From contig JALGQZ010000011.1 in the NCBI GenBank assembly GCA_023105745.1, positions 44,112,698 through 44,176,697 on the forward strand: a stretch of DNA of 64,000 bases, read 5' to 3'. This DNA comes from Austropuccinia psidii. Lineage: Eukaryota > Basidiomycota > Pucciniomycetes > Pucciniales > Sphaerophragmiaceae. Both the position numbers and the translations under genes were made by a program. Under the pieces are notes generated by a model, which ran no database searches, was not told the DNA's origin, and saw nothing but the letters and a program-made list of their open reading frames with translations. Numbering within the stretch: position 1 is the stretch's first letter; every line of letters begins with the position of its first letter. Positions 22,121-33,665 of the stretch are shown here, one piece after another.

Positions 22121-23740
22121 GTAAAGCAGATTATCTGTCTTCCTGCTTGAACAACCAAGTAAGTGTTTTATCTTTCTATGAGTTAACAATGGCATTTTCA
22201 AAATCATTTTCCATTTTAAACTCCAAGAATTGTTGGCCCATTTGGTAATCACTTCAGATTTCCACCAAGACCAATCATGTTTCCCATGATCAATCCTCAT
22301 CTTTTAATACCATTTCTTTGCAGTTATGGTAAACAGAGAGTGTAGTTTTCCCACTATGATTTCATCAGGTATATGAAAGTCTTCTTGAAACATATCAATA
22401 GTCGTAATGAACTAAATATGGTTATATTCTCCTTCACCAGAGAATGTTGGCCATTCTTCCAATTTGGGAATATCTTTAACAGAGACAACATTTTCTCCTA
22501 AAAGTGGTGTAAAACTTCCTTCAACAGAAGGTTTTTCTTCAGTCAAAGGTTTAGAATGTCTTGACATATGTGGTACATAATTCTTATGAATTTGTTCTAC
22601 ATTTGGAATGATTTCATTCTTTAACTTCTGCCTTTCACTGTCACTTTTTGCTAAATGTGTAGCAAACTGATTGGTATTCTCAACTATTTCTAAGACATGA
22701 TCTTTCAGAATTTTAAGTTGATAATTCATTTTAAAAATGGAAAGATCTTCCATTTCATCATTTTGAACTTGAAATGTACTTCCAATTCTGTTACATGTAT
22801 TAATAATTGAATCAATTCTGGCATTTGCCACTTGATACCATTCAGAATATCTTTTGTCATTCCTTTTTAATTCACTTATGTCTTATGTAAGTTTATTTAT
22901 CTTTGAATCAAATTTACCAAGGGCTACATGAATACCAGATTGAACAAAATGTATCTGATCTATTATTTCTTTGGAAAAGTTCTGTTCATCCTTTCCTGCT
23001 CTTTGGCTGTGAATTCCATCAAAGTCCTGGCAATGTTGAATACACTGTCCACGGCTGAAGGCTCCAGTTTGGGGCTCCTGTATCCCTGTGGGTAAGGTCT
23101 GTGACAATTGGCTTTGCCTTTCCCCTTGCCTTGATGGTTCTTGGGACCTCTCTGCTTCTTCTGAGGTCCTTTGGGCCTGTCTTTGGACACTTCTGGAGCT
23201 GGTTTGGAGCTGGTAGACGCCACTGGGGCCTCTGTCTCCAAAGCTGGAGTCATTTCCAGTTCCTTCTTCTGGTCTATGGATAAAAGACTTTGGTTCTTCA
23301 ACCAGTTCTTTATCTTTTTGAACTTGTCTTTGTAAGACAGGAGACTCCATCCTCCTAAGAGTTCTATGGTCTTCTCCTGACCCAGAAAGCTCTTGATGTG
23401 TAAGTAGGAATTCATGGCCCCCTGCCAAAGGCATGGGCATATTCCCCACTCCTCTTCTTTGGCTGCTCTCAACCAATTTTTGTATTGGTATTGATATATT
23501 TCTATTGCTGCCACCTGAAAATGGTTCAGCCCTGGAAAAATTATCATGAATCAGTTCAGGCTCAGCATTCACGTCAAAATCTGTGGGTACAGACCTTGGG
23601 GAATGGGGGGCAACGCTGGCATCCTCCAAATGTGTCTTTCTTGAGGAAGACTTGGCACTTCTGGATTTGGTCTTGCCTCTTCCTTGTCCACATCCATCTG
23701 GTTGGACTGAATAGCTGCTTCCATTTCTGGTATGCACCAT
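22121..23740 (-). pseudogene. E2 gag (capsid precursor), interrupted
   Basis: The frame from the ATG at about 23740 (MVHTRNGSS) is open to a TAA at 22883. It resumes in the same frame through a coiled-coil-like stretch (ARIDSIINTCNRIGS, KILKDHVLEIVEN) to WPTFSGEGEYNHI and a TAG at 22412. It then continues through DFHIPDEIIVGKLHSLF to a TAA near 22300, with a frameshift near 22210 after KWANNSW. It rejoins pol at MSDTMINMKILRKC. The gag matrix/capsid assignment follows from position and from homology to E0 and E3, which share the FSGxGEYxH motif. An upstream frame (23748-23951) could be a 5' exon. Confidence 0.85.
22963..23547 (-). other. long open frame overlapping E2 gag in another phase
   Basis: A 195-codon frame entirely inside gag. 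Its last 44 residues (from YPQGYRSPK to the end FPKK) align without gaps with an E0 segment at about 5710-5840 in the matching phase, sharing A.TL.E, KE..RM and FPKK. The other phase of E0 is full of stops there. This suggests the frame is, or was, translated, perhaps as the N-terminal gag product reached by a frame change at the FPKK/FSKE overlap. It is rich in Lys and Pro in the middle (GPQKKQRGPKNHQGKGKGK). Confidence 0.5.
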
Positions 23741-24322
23741 TTTCACGTCAATTCAAAGATAAAAAGGTGAAAATATAAGATAAACACACACCTTTTGGTG
23801 GTATTTTATTCTTTTCTGAGTTAAATAAGGTACCTCCTTTAGCAATTTGCACCTCAATACTGTCTACAGATTCTGCCTCTGAAGATTCTGGACTAGTGAT
23901 ATATCTCTTACTGAGTCTGTTTCCAGCTGCACAGTATTTGATTAAAGACACTAGAAAAAATTATGAAAGAGAAAAAATTATTTTTTTATACTTTTTAAAA
24001 GATTTTTAAGGATTTTTCATAAGTTTTATATTTTTTAATATTAAAACAAATTATTCTTTTTGAAGAAAAGAAATTAAAGTTTTAATATTTTGAATGAAGA
24101 TTAATTCAGAGTAACTCAAAAAATAATTTTATAAGTTTTTGGATGTTGAAAGGCATGTGTAAAAACAGTATAAAATTAAACCCAATTCCTCAATGAAAAG
24201 ATTTCCAAAACAATTTCAAAAAATAAGAATTATTTTAACTTTAAAATGAAAGAAAAAATCATTAAATTAATATATTATGGAACTTCAAAATATATGAATT
24301 TAGGGTACAAGGTTCAAAGAAA

Positions 24323-24340
24323 CATGGCCAGGCCCCCAAA
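24323..24340 (-). promoter_or_regulatory. E2 primer-binding region
   Basis: On the minus strand, TTTGGGGGCCTGGCCATG directly follows the 5' LTR end CTTACA. The same GGGCCTGGCCATG core abuts the E3 5' LTR (63320-63338), so it is conserved between families and probably anneals to the priming tRNA. I cannot name the tRNA. The leader 23750-24322 is otherwise A+T-rich. Confidence 0.6.
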
Positions 24341-26268
24341 TGTAAGATGTGTCTATGAAACCAATGATAATATTACTATTAATCAATAGTACTATGACTT
24401 TTCTTATGAAATATAATAATAAAGTGTGATTATAAGCACAATTAAATAATTAAAGAATTATTTCTTTCATGTGTTAAACACTACTAGTGATTTTAACAGT
24501 GAGCAAGGAATTGTCTACAAGAATCAATTACAAGAAGATTTTAATGATAAAACTTCTTTTTATTAAAATAATAAGATTATTTTAATTTATAATTATCTTT
24601 TGCAAGAAGAATTATAATGGTAATTCTTGAAGAAAACTAATTTTAGAGAAAAACTTTAAGAATTATAAATAAATCACTCACTAATATTCCAAAGAACTTA
24701 TTGAAGGATAAGATAGAGAGATTTGACATAGGATTGTGATTTTAAAGGATCAAAATGAATTTATAAGAGTATTGCATCAGTTTATAGTTGGATTCTATGA
24801 TTTCACGTCTTTCTGATTGATTCTGAAAGAATTAAAACACTTAAGAATAGCTTTAACTAATACTTACTTGTTGGTAACAATGTTATAAATGATAATAAGA
24901 TAATGATGATGTGGAAAAAACAGCAAGAGGAGGCCTCTTTTAAGTCAACAACAGCTAACAGAGGCGTGCCATGGAGCAAACTGAAAAACAAGTGAGTGAG
25001 AAAACAATAAACCCTTTTGGATTATTGATTTCATCATCTGTTGTCACATAAGATTATCATAATTACTTAATTGATGCTTTTACATGACTACCAACCCCAA
25101 TATGGTTAAGAATAAAAGGAGTAAAATCTGTAAATATTCTTTTATTCCAAAATAATCATTGATTTCTGAAAGTTATCTATGTTATTGGAAATTTCATCAC
25201 AGGTTTTAATTACTGTGAATTTTTGAAGATTCAGTGTTTCATGTAGAATAGTCAAAAATGGACTGTAAGTAAGACTTTGAATTTTACTAGTAAAACTGTA
25301 AGCATTTTTGGTTGTACCATAGATAATACAGTCCTCCATTGGGCCTGAAGGTTTCAGAAAGATTCATCAATAATTGTATTTTTAATGAATTTTTGAAGTT
25401 TTTACCTCATTTATACGTAGAATTGAAAATATCAGTGTTTAACTGGTTGCTATGAGATAAATCAATGGATACAAGTCAAAAAAAGGGTTTTAATTACTCT
25501 TTTGGGGTTTATCCATGGAAAATCATTAAGAATTGACATGGTTAAAGGAGTCTAAGTAGCTTTTTACCTCCTTGGCACGTCAAAATAGCAGGTTATTTGC
25601 TATTTTCTTAAGATTTACTGTAGTTGTAACATGGTAACCAAGTTCCCAAAGTGTTTTAGTTTACCAATTGGGCCAGGATCAGCCGTGTATTCAAGCCTTG
25701 GAGCTGTCCATGCCTCTGAGGCCTCAGAAGCTGGGTACCCTGGCTCTCTTTGATGTCTTTTGTCCCCCTTGCTTATTTTTCACGTCAAAAATAGAAATTT
25801 AAGCTTCAAGTGAGATATCCACTATGGGTGTACCAAAAGTCCATGTAAGAATACCATGATATTAAGTGCTCAAAACATGCATAACACTACTCTTAGTGTA
25901 TATGTAACATGGGATTTCTCACATTCCCTTTATTATAGCGTGAAATTAAGAAAAACAAAACTTTTCATGGATCTTTTATGTGGTATTGATGATGTGGTAT
26001 TGAAGTATTTTCCATATTACCACCTCAGAGAGTTAATTTGAGCTTATTCACTCTATGGAGCTACCCTAGGTGAAGGTTTGTGTAGAATCCAAACCTGGCC
26101 TTAAATCCATGGATTTACCTACTCAATAAAAGGATATTCATCTTCTCTGAAATCAAAAATGATGAATTCTGGATATATTCATGACTTATGAGTTATGCAT
26201 AATTCAAAATTTTTGTTTAAGATAACTGTGGCCTATTTGGGTATGTAAAAGATACCTCAAGGCTCACA
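24341..26268 (-). repeat. E2 right (5') LTR
   Basis: Mate of 15952-17878; begins TGTAAGATG and ends GGCTCACA. It is followed by the GGATA target copy and the interrupted H frame. Confidence 0.95.
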
Positions 26269-27100
26269 GGATATTTCCTGAGTTATAAAATTCAAGTCAT
26301 TTTTTGCTTCAAAAATAGCTGAGAAGGGTATTCTGTTTGGTCCAAGAAATATTGTCTTCACCTTTGTTGAAGATTGACTTTCTGTTTCCTCTGTTTCTTT
26401 TCTTTTGGATGATTCTACTTGATGCACTGACCATTTTCCAATATCTGAAGATGCACAAAGCTCCATACCATGTGGTGGAGCAATTTTCCAACCCATGACT
26501 TGAGGGTTACATATTGATAAACATAATTGGCCTCCATCTTGCTCTGGATAACAAAATAATTCCCCTTAATTGTGTGAAAATTCCAATTCAACATTATTAT
26601 CTGCTACAAACAGTCTTCCAAGTATGGTGTGTACAGCTCCTTTTGCTATGAATAGATGAATTTCTTTTTCTTCTCCTGTTATCATAGTAATTGGTGTGAA
26701 TTCTGTGGGTCCAACCAAAGATGTTGTATTTCAACCAATTCCTCTGAGATTCATACTGAGCTTTCTACTTGTAAGTGAGGCTTTAATTGCAATTTCCTCT
26801 GGTATTATGTTAATTTCTGATCCAGTATCCACCAAGTCCATTGTAGGATATTCTTCTCTTCCAATAAATACTTCAAGCTAAGTGGGCATGCATAATGTAA
26901 TCTTGGTGTATCATAGTCCCTTAGCTTTACTGAAAATAGTCTTTCTTGAATATGAGATGTATTGACTGATTTTATCACCTCTTTTTCCTGGGTGGTTAAA
27001 TTGTGTAATTTGTCAATAAAGGTTGGTGAAATTGATAATATTTCTTCACAAGTAAGATTTATCTTTTTTCAAGTATTTTCTTCATCACATGTTAAATCAT
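26269..27100 (-). pseudogene. H protease region and start of the unknown ORF
   Basis: On the minus strand the segment near 26850 reads MDLVDTGSEINIIPEE, a retropepsin active site (DTGS), followed by TILGR and GWKIAPPHGMELCAS. Several stops interrupt it. It ends NDLNFITQEIS exactly at the E2 target site and continues at 15951. The aspartic protease would process the H polyprotein. Confidence 0.75.
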
Positions 27101-27142
27101 TAGCTTTGGGGTATTGGCTGTAGATTTTATCTTGTTCTTTGA

Positions 27143-29476
27143 TTACATCTTTTGTGAATCCTGTCTAAGTTCCTCCTTATTCTTTTCCTTGGAAATGATT
27201 TCAATATTGTCATTATTTTCTTCCTTTCCTTCTTGTGTTTTCTTGTATTTTGTTGGAATTAGAACTCTTATTTCTTCTTCTGCCTCATATTCCTCATGGT
27301 AAGAGCCTGGTATCTTCTTTTTAAAGGGTTTGTGTGTTTCATTTTTATCCTCTTGCTGGGTTTGACTTTGAATTTCCTGTCTTGCAGCTCTTTTCCTTGT
27401 ATGTTTAAGCCCAACATTTATTTGAATATTTTTATTTGATGGTGATACTTGAGGAGGTTTCCAGTTTCCCCATTCTTCTATTTGAGCTATAGCTGCTGCC
27501 TTCTTACCTTTGCTTTCCTCAATGACTGTTGTTTCTTGCTTATTTGGGGGTGAATTTGTTTTTTTCATCATTTTCTTTGTAAAATCCTGCCGTTCTTTAG
27601 CAAACGTTTTAACCAAATCCTTTGCAGATGTAGGGCCTTCTGTGGGTACTCTTTGAAAATTTGGACAAAGATATGTTCCTCCACGCTTCAAGACAATCCT
27701 TTCCTCCAAGTCTTCTGTGAGATGATTACATCTTATTGCAGAATGTCCTTCTTCTAAGAAGTAATAACACTTCAGTAGCTGTCTTGGAGCCATTTGAGCT
27801 GGCACATATGGTTGATAACTTGAAGATATGGGTGGTAAAGGATATCTTGGCCTGAATGGCTGTGAGCTTTGCATAACTTTCTGATCTTGATTATTGCTTG
27901 CTTTTGTTTTCTTTGGAGATGCAACTACTTCTGAAATGTGTTTGAGCTGATTCAATAGTTCCTTAACTGATTTGTTCCCAGTATCCTTTGATTGATGATA
28001 TTGTGGCTGTGGATTTTGAATTTTTTGGGTAAGATCTTTCATTTTCTTCAAGAATTCTTCCCAGCTTTCCTCTTCAAACCTAGCTTTCTTCTCTTGTGAC
28101 TTTGCTTGTGAAAATTCCTTCTGTTGAATTAAGAATTTGGCTTCTAAATCTTGTTCAATATATATTTTTAAGATTTGCAATCTTGAAATGATATAACCAC
28201 CATCCAAAGGTTGCACCATGGACTTATCTTTTATCATTTATTTGTAAATAGATTCCTGAACAATTGAGGAAAGACTAGCCAAAATTTCTTGATTGTGATT
28301 GATATCTCCTTGTATATATTGATACCTCTTGAGATAATTAATAATGGATTCATATTCCCCAATGAACCTTTTATATTGTGTCATATTTTTAATTCCTCCT
28401 TCTTGTTGTATCTTTATGAATAGTTTAGTAATTGAAGAAAGCTTCTATCTTCTTTCAGGTGATACTGTTCCCAATCTTCTCTTCATATCCAATTTCAATT
28501 GCTCCCAATCTCCAGTTTCATATCCAGGAATTCCTTCAATATGGTAACTAATATCTTGATCTTTAGTCAAAAGGTATAGTTGTCTTGCTATATCCCTTCC
28601 ACTTTCTCCTTCAATTTCCACTATGTTTTCCACTCTTTTAATACGTCTTTCTACCTCTTTTCCATCAAGCCATAAATTATAATCCTTTGGTCTAATATTG
28701 ACAATGGGTGTATTATTTTTTGGGATTTCCTGTTGAAATGGGCCTGAAGCCTGTGCATAGATATTCACCCTCTTTGGTAGAGTATTTGGTGTTTGTGAAG
28801 TAAATGGTGTTGATGAGGCCATGGGACCTAAATATGATGAGGGCGACCCTCCTTGTCTAAAGATTTTTGGCATGCTTATACTTTCTTCCATTGGGATGTT
28901 TTCTGTGGTAAATCTTGACCCTTTTCTTTTTCCTTCTTCTTTAAGGAGTTCAATTAGTTCTTGTTGAATTTCCAGCATTCTTTGATGAAGTCTTTCAACA
29001 TAAGTAATATCTTCTTGTCCTTGCATGGATTCTTCATTTATAATTTCTTCTTTGGATTCTTCTGTATTGTGGATTATCTTTGATGATAATGCTGAATTCA
29101 AATTGATATCTTCTTTTGTGATTTTCTGTTGCTCCCTTTGTTTTTTCAAATTGAAATAGTTCTTTGAGTAACTTTTGAGAATACTCCGTAACTATCTTTT
29201 TATCTTTCTTCTTGATTCTGGGTGTACCAACTGGTATACTATAGTCTATAGGTGATTCTTCTCCAGGTGATGTTTCTCCTCTTTTTGGATAATAATAATG
29301 AAATGATTTTGTTGAAGAACTTGATGGTGACACTGATTTAGAATTCTGTGGTTTTTCTGATTCCAGATTGACTTGATAGGCTTTTGAATTTTCTTCTGAT
29401 TGATAAAAGGCATTTAATGGATTGAATTTGAATGTTTTTTTTGATAATTGACGGATTATTGATGGTTGAAGCTGTA
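27143..29476 (-). pseudogene. H gag polyprotein, three open blocks
   Basis: The blocks are 29588-29034, 29149-28445 and 28237-27143, separated by a frameshift near 29100 and stops near 28445 and 28240. Motifs: RPKDYNLWLDGKEVERRIKR and YHIEGIPGYETGDWEQLK (retrotransposon gag core), then IEQDLEAKFLIQQKEFSQ, a Gln/Pro linker, and a zinc knuckle CYYFLEEGHSAIRC near 27750 whose second Cys is Phe. The C-terminal part is Lys/Glu-rich (NKEELRQDSQKM at the end). No ATG is visible between the primer site and the first block. The product would form the virus-like particle shell in the cytoplasm. Confidence 0.85.
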
Positions 29477-29477
29477 G

Positions 29478-29494
29478 CCACTGTTGGGACACCA
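29478..29494 (-). promoter_or_regulatory. H primer-binding site
   Basis: On the minus strand TGGTGTCCCAACAGTGG follows the LTR end CCACA after two bases (TC). TGG at the start complements the CCA end of a tRNA, as in a standard retroelement primer site. It fixes the 5' LTR boundary at 29497. Confidence 0.8.
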
Positions 29495-29496
29495 GA

Positions 29497-30804
29497 TGTG
29501 GTAACTCCTTTTGGTGTGGGATGAAAGAAGGCAGTACCTTGAGGGGGAAATTATTGGTAAGTCTGTTTTGAATTTCAGAATTGTCCAATGTCTATGGGTG
29601 CTGAGGTGTATTAGCTGCCCCTCTAAATAATACTGAATAGTCAGCCTACAGAGAATCACAAAATAAAAGAAAATTTGTGGCTTTACTCGATAGAGAATAC
29701 TCATCAGCAGTCTTTAAATCAGACCTATCAATTTTTCTGGTTTTCTGTTATTTGAATAAGACTAATAAGAATATTTATTTTTTATTTTTTATTTTTTTCT
29801 TGTATTTTGATTATAATGATTTTTATATTAATACTAATAATAAGACTACTGGATTTGATTTGTTAAGAATCTTTTTTAATACTGAGTTTATATCACTACT
29901 ACCTTTCTTTTAATACTCCTAGGCTTCTGAGGAAGGCTACTAAGCTTTTCACTATGGCTATACTACTATTCTTCAGCAATACTAAGCTACTGAGCAAGGC
30001 TACAAAGCTTTTCAATATGGTTACACTACTATCCTTCAACAATACTAAGCTACTGAGCAAGGCTACTGAGCATTTTATGACTAAAAAACACTACTAATGC
30101 TCTAGATATCCTGTTATTTCAGGGATGGTTGTGATCCTGGATAATGGAAACTTGTTCCAGGATGATGGGGAAAATGAGGGAGAGAGGACCTCTCTTTATA
30201 GCTTTTGGGCCTCCATAGAGCTTCTGAAAAGAGGGTACTTAGAAAAAATCATATTTGAGAGGTTTTAGCTGGTGAGATGTGCAGTTTTGGTGTAGCAACA
30301 TGACATGGGATCCAAGTTCTGACCAATGAGATTGAGTTGTCACGTCAATTGGTAATTGTAGGTATGCACCTGGAATTAATTTTAATTCTGACAAATCAAA
30401 TGATGTTATTATTTTGTTTTACTTTGGACATGAATTCTGACCAATGAGATTGATTTATCACGTAAATTTATAATTATAGGTATGTACCATAAATTAATTT
30501 GATTTCTGACCAATCAAATGATTTTATGATAACTCTTGAATAATTTGTGGTTTGTATTTGAAAGGATTACACAGATGCTGTGCAATTGTTGTCCATTTTG
30601 ATGTACTGCTTATGGGTTAGGTTAAATTAATTCTTTTTTTGAAAAATATGTTCTGCTTTATTCCAAAAAGATTTTATTCTTCTGTTTTGTTTCTTTCATT
30701 ATTCTTGAAACTTCCTCAAACAATAACTTTGAAGATGCCTTCAATGTGGCTTGAACCAGCTACATGACCAATCCAGAGGTGAATAGATCCTTCTTGTCAA
30801 CTGA
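29497..30804 (-). repeat. H right (5') LTR, proximal part
   Basis: It aligns with 8069-9607. It begins TGTGGTAACTCC and is cut after CTTGTCAACTGA by the CACTA transposon at 30805. The remainder of the LTR is at 37115-37283. Confidence 0.9.
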
Positions 30805-30823
30805 CACTGTATGCAAAATGAGG
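30805..30823 (+). repeat. CACTA-1 left terminal inverted repeat
   Basis: CACTGTATGCAAAATGAGG, preceded by TGA. It pairs with 37096-37114 at 16 of 19 positions. Confidence 0.9.
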
Positions 30824-31432
30824 TTGTATTTTTGTAAACCACAAACAGTTTTTTTATCTTAAAAGTTTCTTGGTAAACCTTAATTACAACACTGATGTTA
30901 GTTCATGAAGTAGTGCAGTCCTTTCAGTTTTTGTTAGGGTTTGTTGTGCTGTACTGTACTTTTGCTCCTGTGTGCACAAAAGCCCAGAAAGCTTTTTTTT
31001 ATCCCTGTACCATCTTATACCAGCTGAGCAGATTATCACTATTATTGAACCTTTTAATCTTTCACTTACCACAAATTCTTTCTGCATTCATTAATTACAA
31101 CAATGGAAATTCAGATTTCCCTTATTCTAGAAGAATCCATTAATTTCTTTGCACAGCAATTTTCACTACAACAAACGATTCCTTTTTACTTGATTTTTTC
31201 ATTCAAATACCTTTATTACATTACCCTATTGTTGAATAAACACCCTTTCAACTTTCAGAATACTCATTTTGATTGATAACTAGCTGAGTAGGGTCAAGTT
31301 TCTTATTTTATTCCATCACTTTTTATTTGATAATTCAAAATGGTTCTCCGCAGCCTTATCTCTTTATTTTCAAAACGTGATTATGTTATGATCAGTAAGA
31401 TCTATTTCCTTCTTACAATCCTCTTTTCAACT

Positions 31433-33301
31433 ATGAATCGAAATACCCAATCCCCTCCATCCCAATCGATTCCTACTACAAACAATTTGTTAGACCCTAT
31501 GATTGTCACAGAGCTTCAAAACTCTGTTTTGCACAAAGACGAAGTCATTTCCCAGCTCCTCAATAGGGTTCAGGCCATGGAACTACAGATTCAAAGTCAT
31601 ACCTCCACCAAGAAGAAGGCTTGTTTGAAAAAAGGAACTTCAACAAGAAACACTTATCATTTTTGAAAGAATCAAGGAGAGAAGGAACACTCACAATCTC
31701 AATCACCAAAATCTAGGAGATTCTCTTTGGATCAAAAAGCAAAAATAAGGCAATTTGTTCACAAGAAAAATTCAGACTCATCATCAAGGAAAAGCCCACT
31801 TCAAATGGTCGGAAATGATTATCCAGCAGGATATAAGCATACAAAAGTATGTCTTCCAAATTTTTCTGAATCAATATCATTTTTACTTATCTGGGTTATT
31901 TTTAGGATGCGTTTTATATACACATAAAGCTTCTATGGGGTGTAATTGAAAAAAACGCAGTTCCATCTGCTCCCGATCCTTCACAATTGAATGAGTTTTA
32001 TCAACGTTTCTCCACCCCTGACCAAATCGAATCTGCTTCAGCAAACAATGGACCTGCATTAGTACCAGTTGATACAGTTCAAACCCTTTGTAATGCTCAT
32101 CAGAAACATACAAAAGCTGGAAAGTATTTCATACATCTCTCTGAATTCTCAATTATCTATGTTCATAGCTCTTTGTCTAAATTAGGAATTCGAACATGGG
32201 CACCAAACCTCTATGAGCAACCTGACTCATTGTATAATGAAGCCTGCCGCATCAATGCCTTGAAGACTTTCCAACAGCTTGTTGTTGGTGGTACTTACAA
32301 GTTCATGAATGTCAACCAAAGTTACATCAACAACCTGGGTCTCTTGACAAAATTATATGACCACTATGTTCATTTCTACTTCTATAACATATTCAACAAG
32401 GAGCAAGTATAAAATGGAAAGCATCGCAAAGATAATGACAGAAGAGCATTGCAAGAATCACGCACAAAGGTAAGTGCGAGCCAAAAGGTCAATCAAATAA
32501 TGTGATTATCATGGTATTAACACAATATTGCAGCTTCGTGACTTACGGTATAGATTTGCCATCAGCCTCAACTTTCCAAAACGGTACATTAGAGTCTTGA
32601 AGCCCATTCAGGCCCATAGCAATGAGGAGTATGTTGAAAGCAAGGAAGTCTATGTTGTTAGAAAGCTTCCTTTCCGATCTCAATCAGCAAACACTTTGAT
32701 ACGCAAGCTTGATGAAGCTATCAAAAAGACAAACGCTGCTGATGGAAGGCATTCTAAAAGAAGACATCAAATACGAATCAAAAATCCACCTATTACATTA
32801 TTTCCAAAAGCTCCAAAGGGATTACCACTTGATTTCTATGATGTCAAATGGTTTAACTCTAAGCTTCCAGCTCAGCGCAAAAATCTAGCCGATGTGGGTT
32901 CCATTGCCTTTTTAAGAGATCCAACAGCCTCACTCGAATTTAAATCACCAGATGAGAAGATGGGTGATTCAAAATTTACAGACAAAAACTGGGATGATGC
33001 CACAAAGGATTACGATTTAAATTTTTTAGTCTCAGTAGAATACAACTCAGATGACAAATCTAGTGAGGGAACAGAATCTGATTATGGTGAAAGTATTGAG
33101 ATGGAAACTTCTGATGAGGAGGAGGAGGAGGAATATGGTAATCCAAATAATGAAAATGACAAGATGGCAGGTGTAAAGGGGAAGGCTAGAGAAACTTACA
33201 GCAAATATGATGAAGATGAAGAAGCTATGGAAATTGAAACATCTGGACAAGCAGGATATTACGGTGGACTAACAGAAGAAGAGTGGGACCAATGGCAGTG
33301 A
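31433..33301 (+). pseudogene. CACTA-1 accessory protein (second gene of the transposon)
   Basis: Three exons: 31433-31846, 31906-32469 and 32534-33301. The introns are 59 and 64 nt with GTATGT/TTTAG and GTAAGTG/TTGCAG. All joins stay in frame (HTK|DAFY and SRTK|LRDL). The N-terminus has a short coiled coil (ELQNSVLHKDEVISQLLNRV). The middle contains HIKLLWGVIEKNAVPSAPDP, LNEFYQRF and GIRTWAPNL; the third exon has FPKAPKGLPLDFYDVKWFN and a strongly acidic tail (DEEEEEE). In-frame TGA at 31664-31666 and TAA near 32410 disrupt it. I associate this protein with rust CACTA elements but know no biochemical function. By position it corresponds to the TnpA-like partner of plant CACTA elements; that equivalence is only inference. 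Confidence 0.75.
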
Positions 33302-33665
33302 GAATCAATGTTTATGCATTAATCCTATTATTTATATACTTTGACTGCTTGAATGGTGTGTATATTGTTTCTTGTGAAGAATGTTTTTCTTTTGAAACGT
33401 TGTAAATAGTTTTGCTATCATGAATCTTAGAAAAGGTCTTATTTAAAAAAATGAAAAATCTTAGCTATGTTTTTTGTGCTATTGTTCTATTGGAAACTAT
33501 CATCAAACCAATTTCAACTTTCAATAAATGAGTCTCCTTTCAGGAAAAATGAGATCAATCCTTAATTAAGCATCTCAATTTCCATTCCATGTGAATTAAA
33601 GCGCTTTGGTATGCTCATGCAGTTGAAAAAACATAAAAACCTGTATTTTCTAATCAATATTTAAA

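Larger units (their letters stand above)
15952..26268 (-). mobile_element. full-length Ty3/gypsy element E2 inserted in H
   Basis: LTR copies at 15952-17878 and 24341-26268 share the same ends (TGTAAGATGTG ... GGCTCACA). The target duplication GGATA is perfect (15947-15951 and 26269-26273), and excising the element rejoins the H frame. Internal order on the minus strand: primer-binding region, gag, protease, RT, RNase H, integrase, chromodomain-like tail, polypurine tract. By eye the two LTRs differ every 10-25 bases, so the insertion is not recent. At about 1.93 kb each, the LTRs are long for Ty3/gypsy. Pol carries several nonsense codons. Confidence 0.95.

Noticed and set aside
30895..31143. 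82-aa frame near the CACTA-1 left end
   Set aside because: It lies in the subterminal region upstream of the accessory gene, without homology; likely the gene's 5' region.
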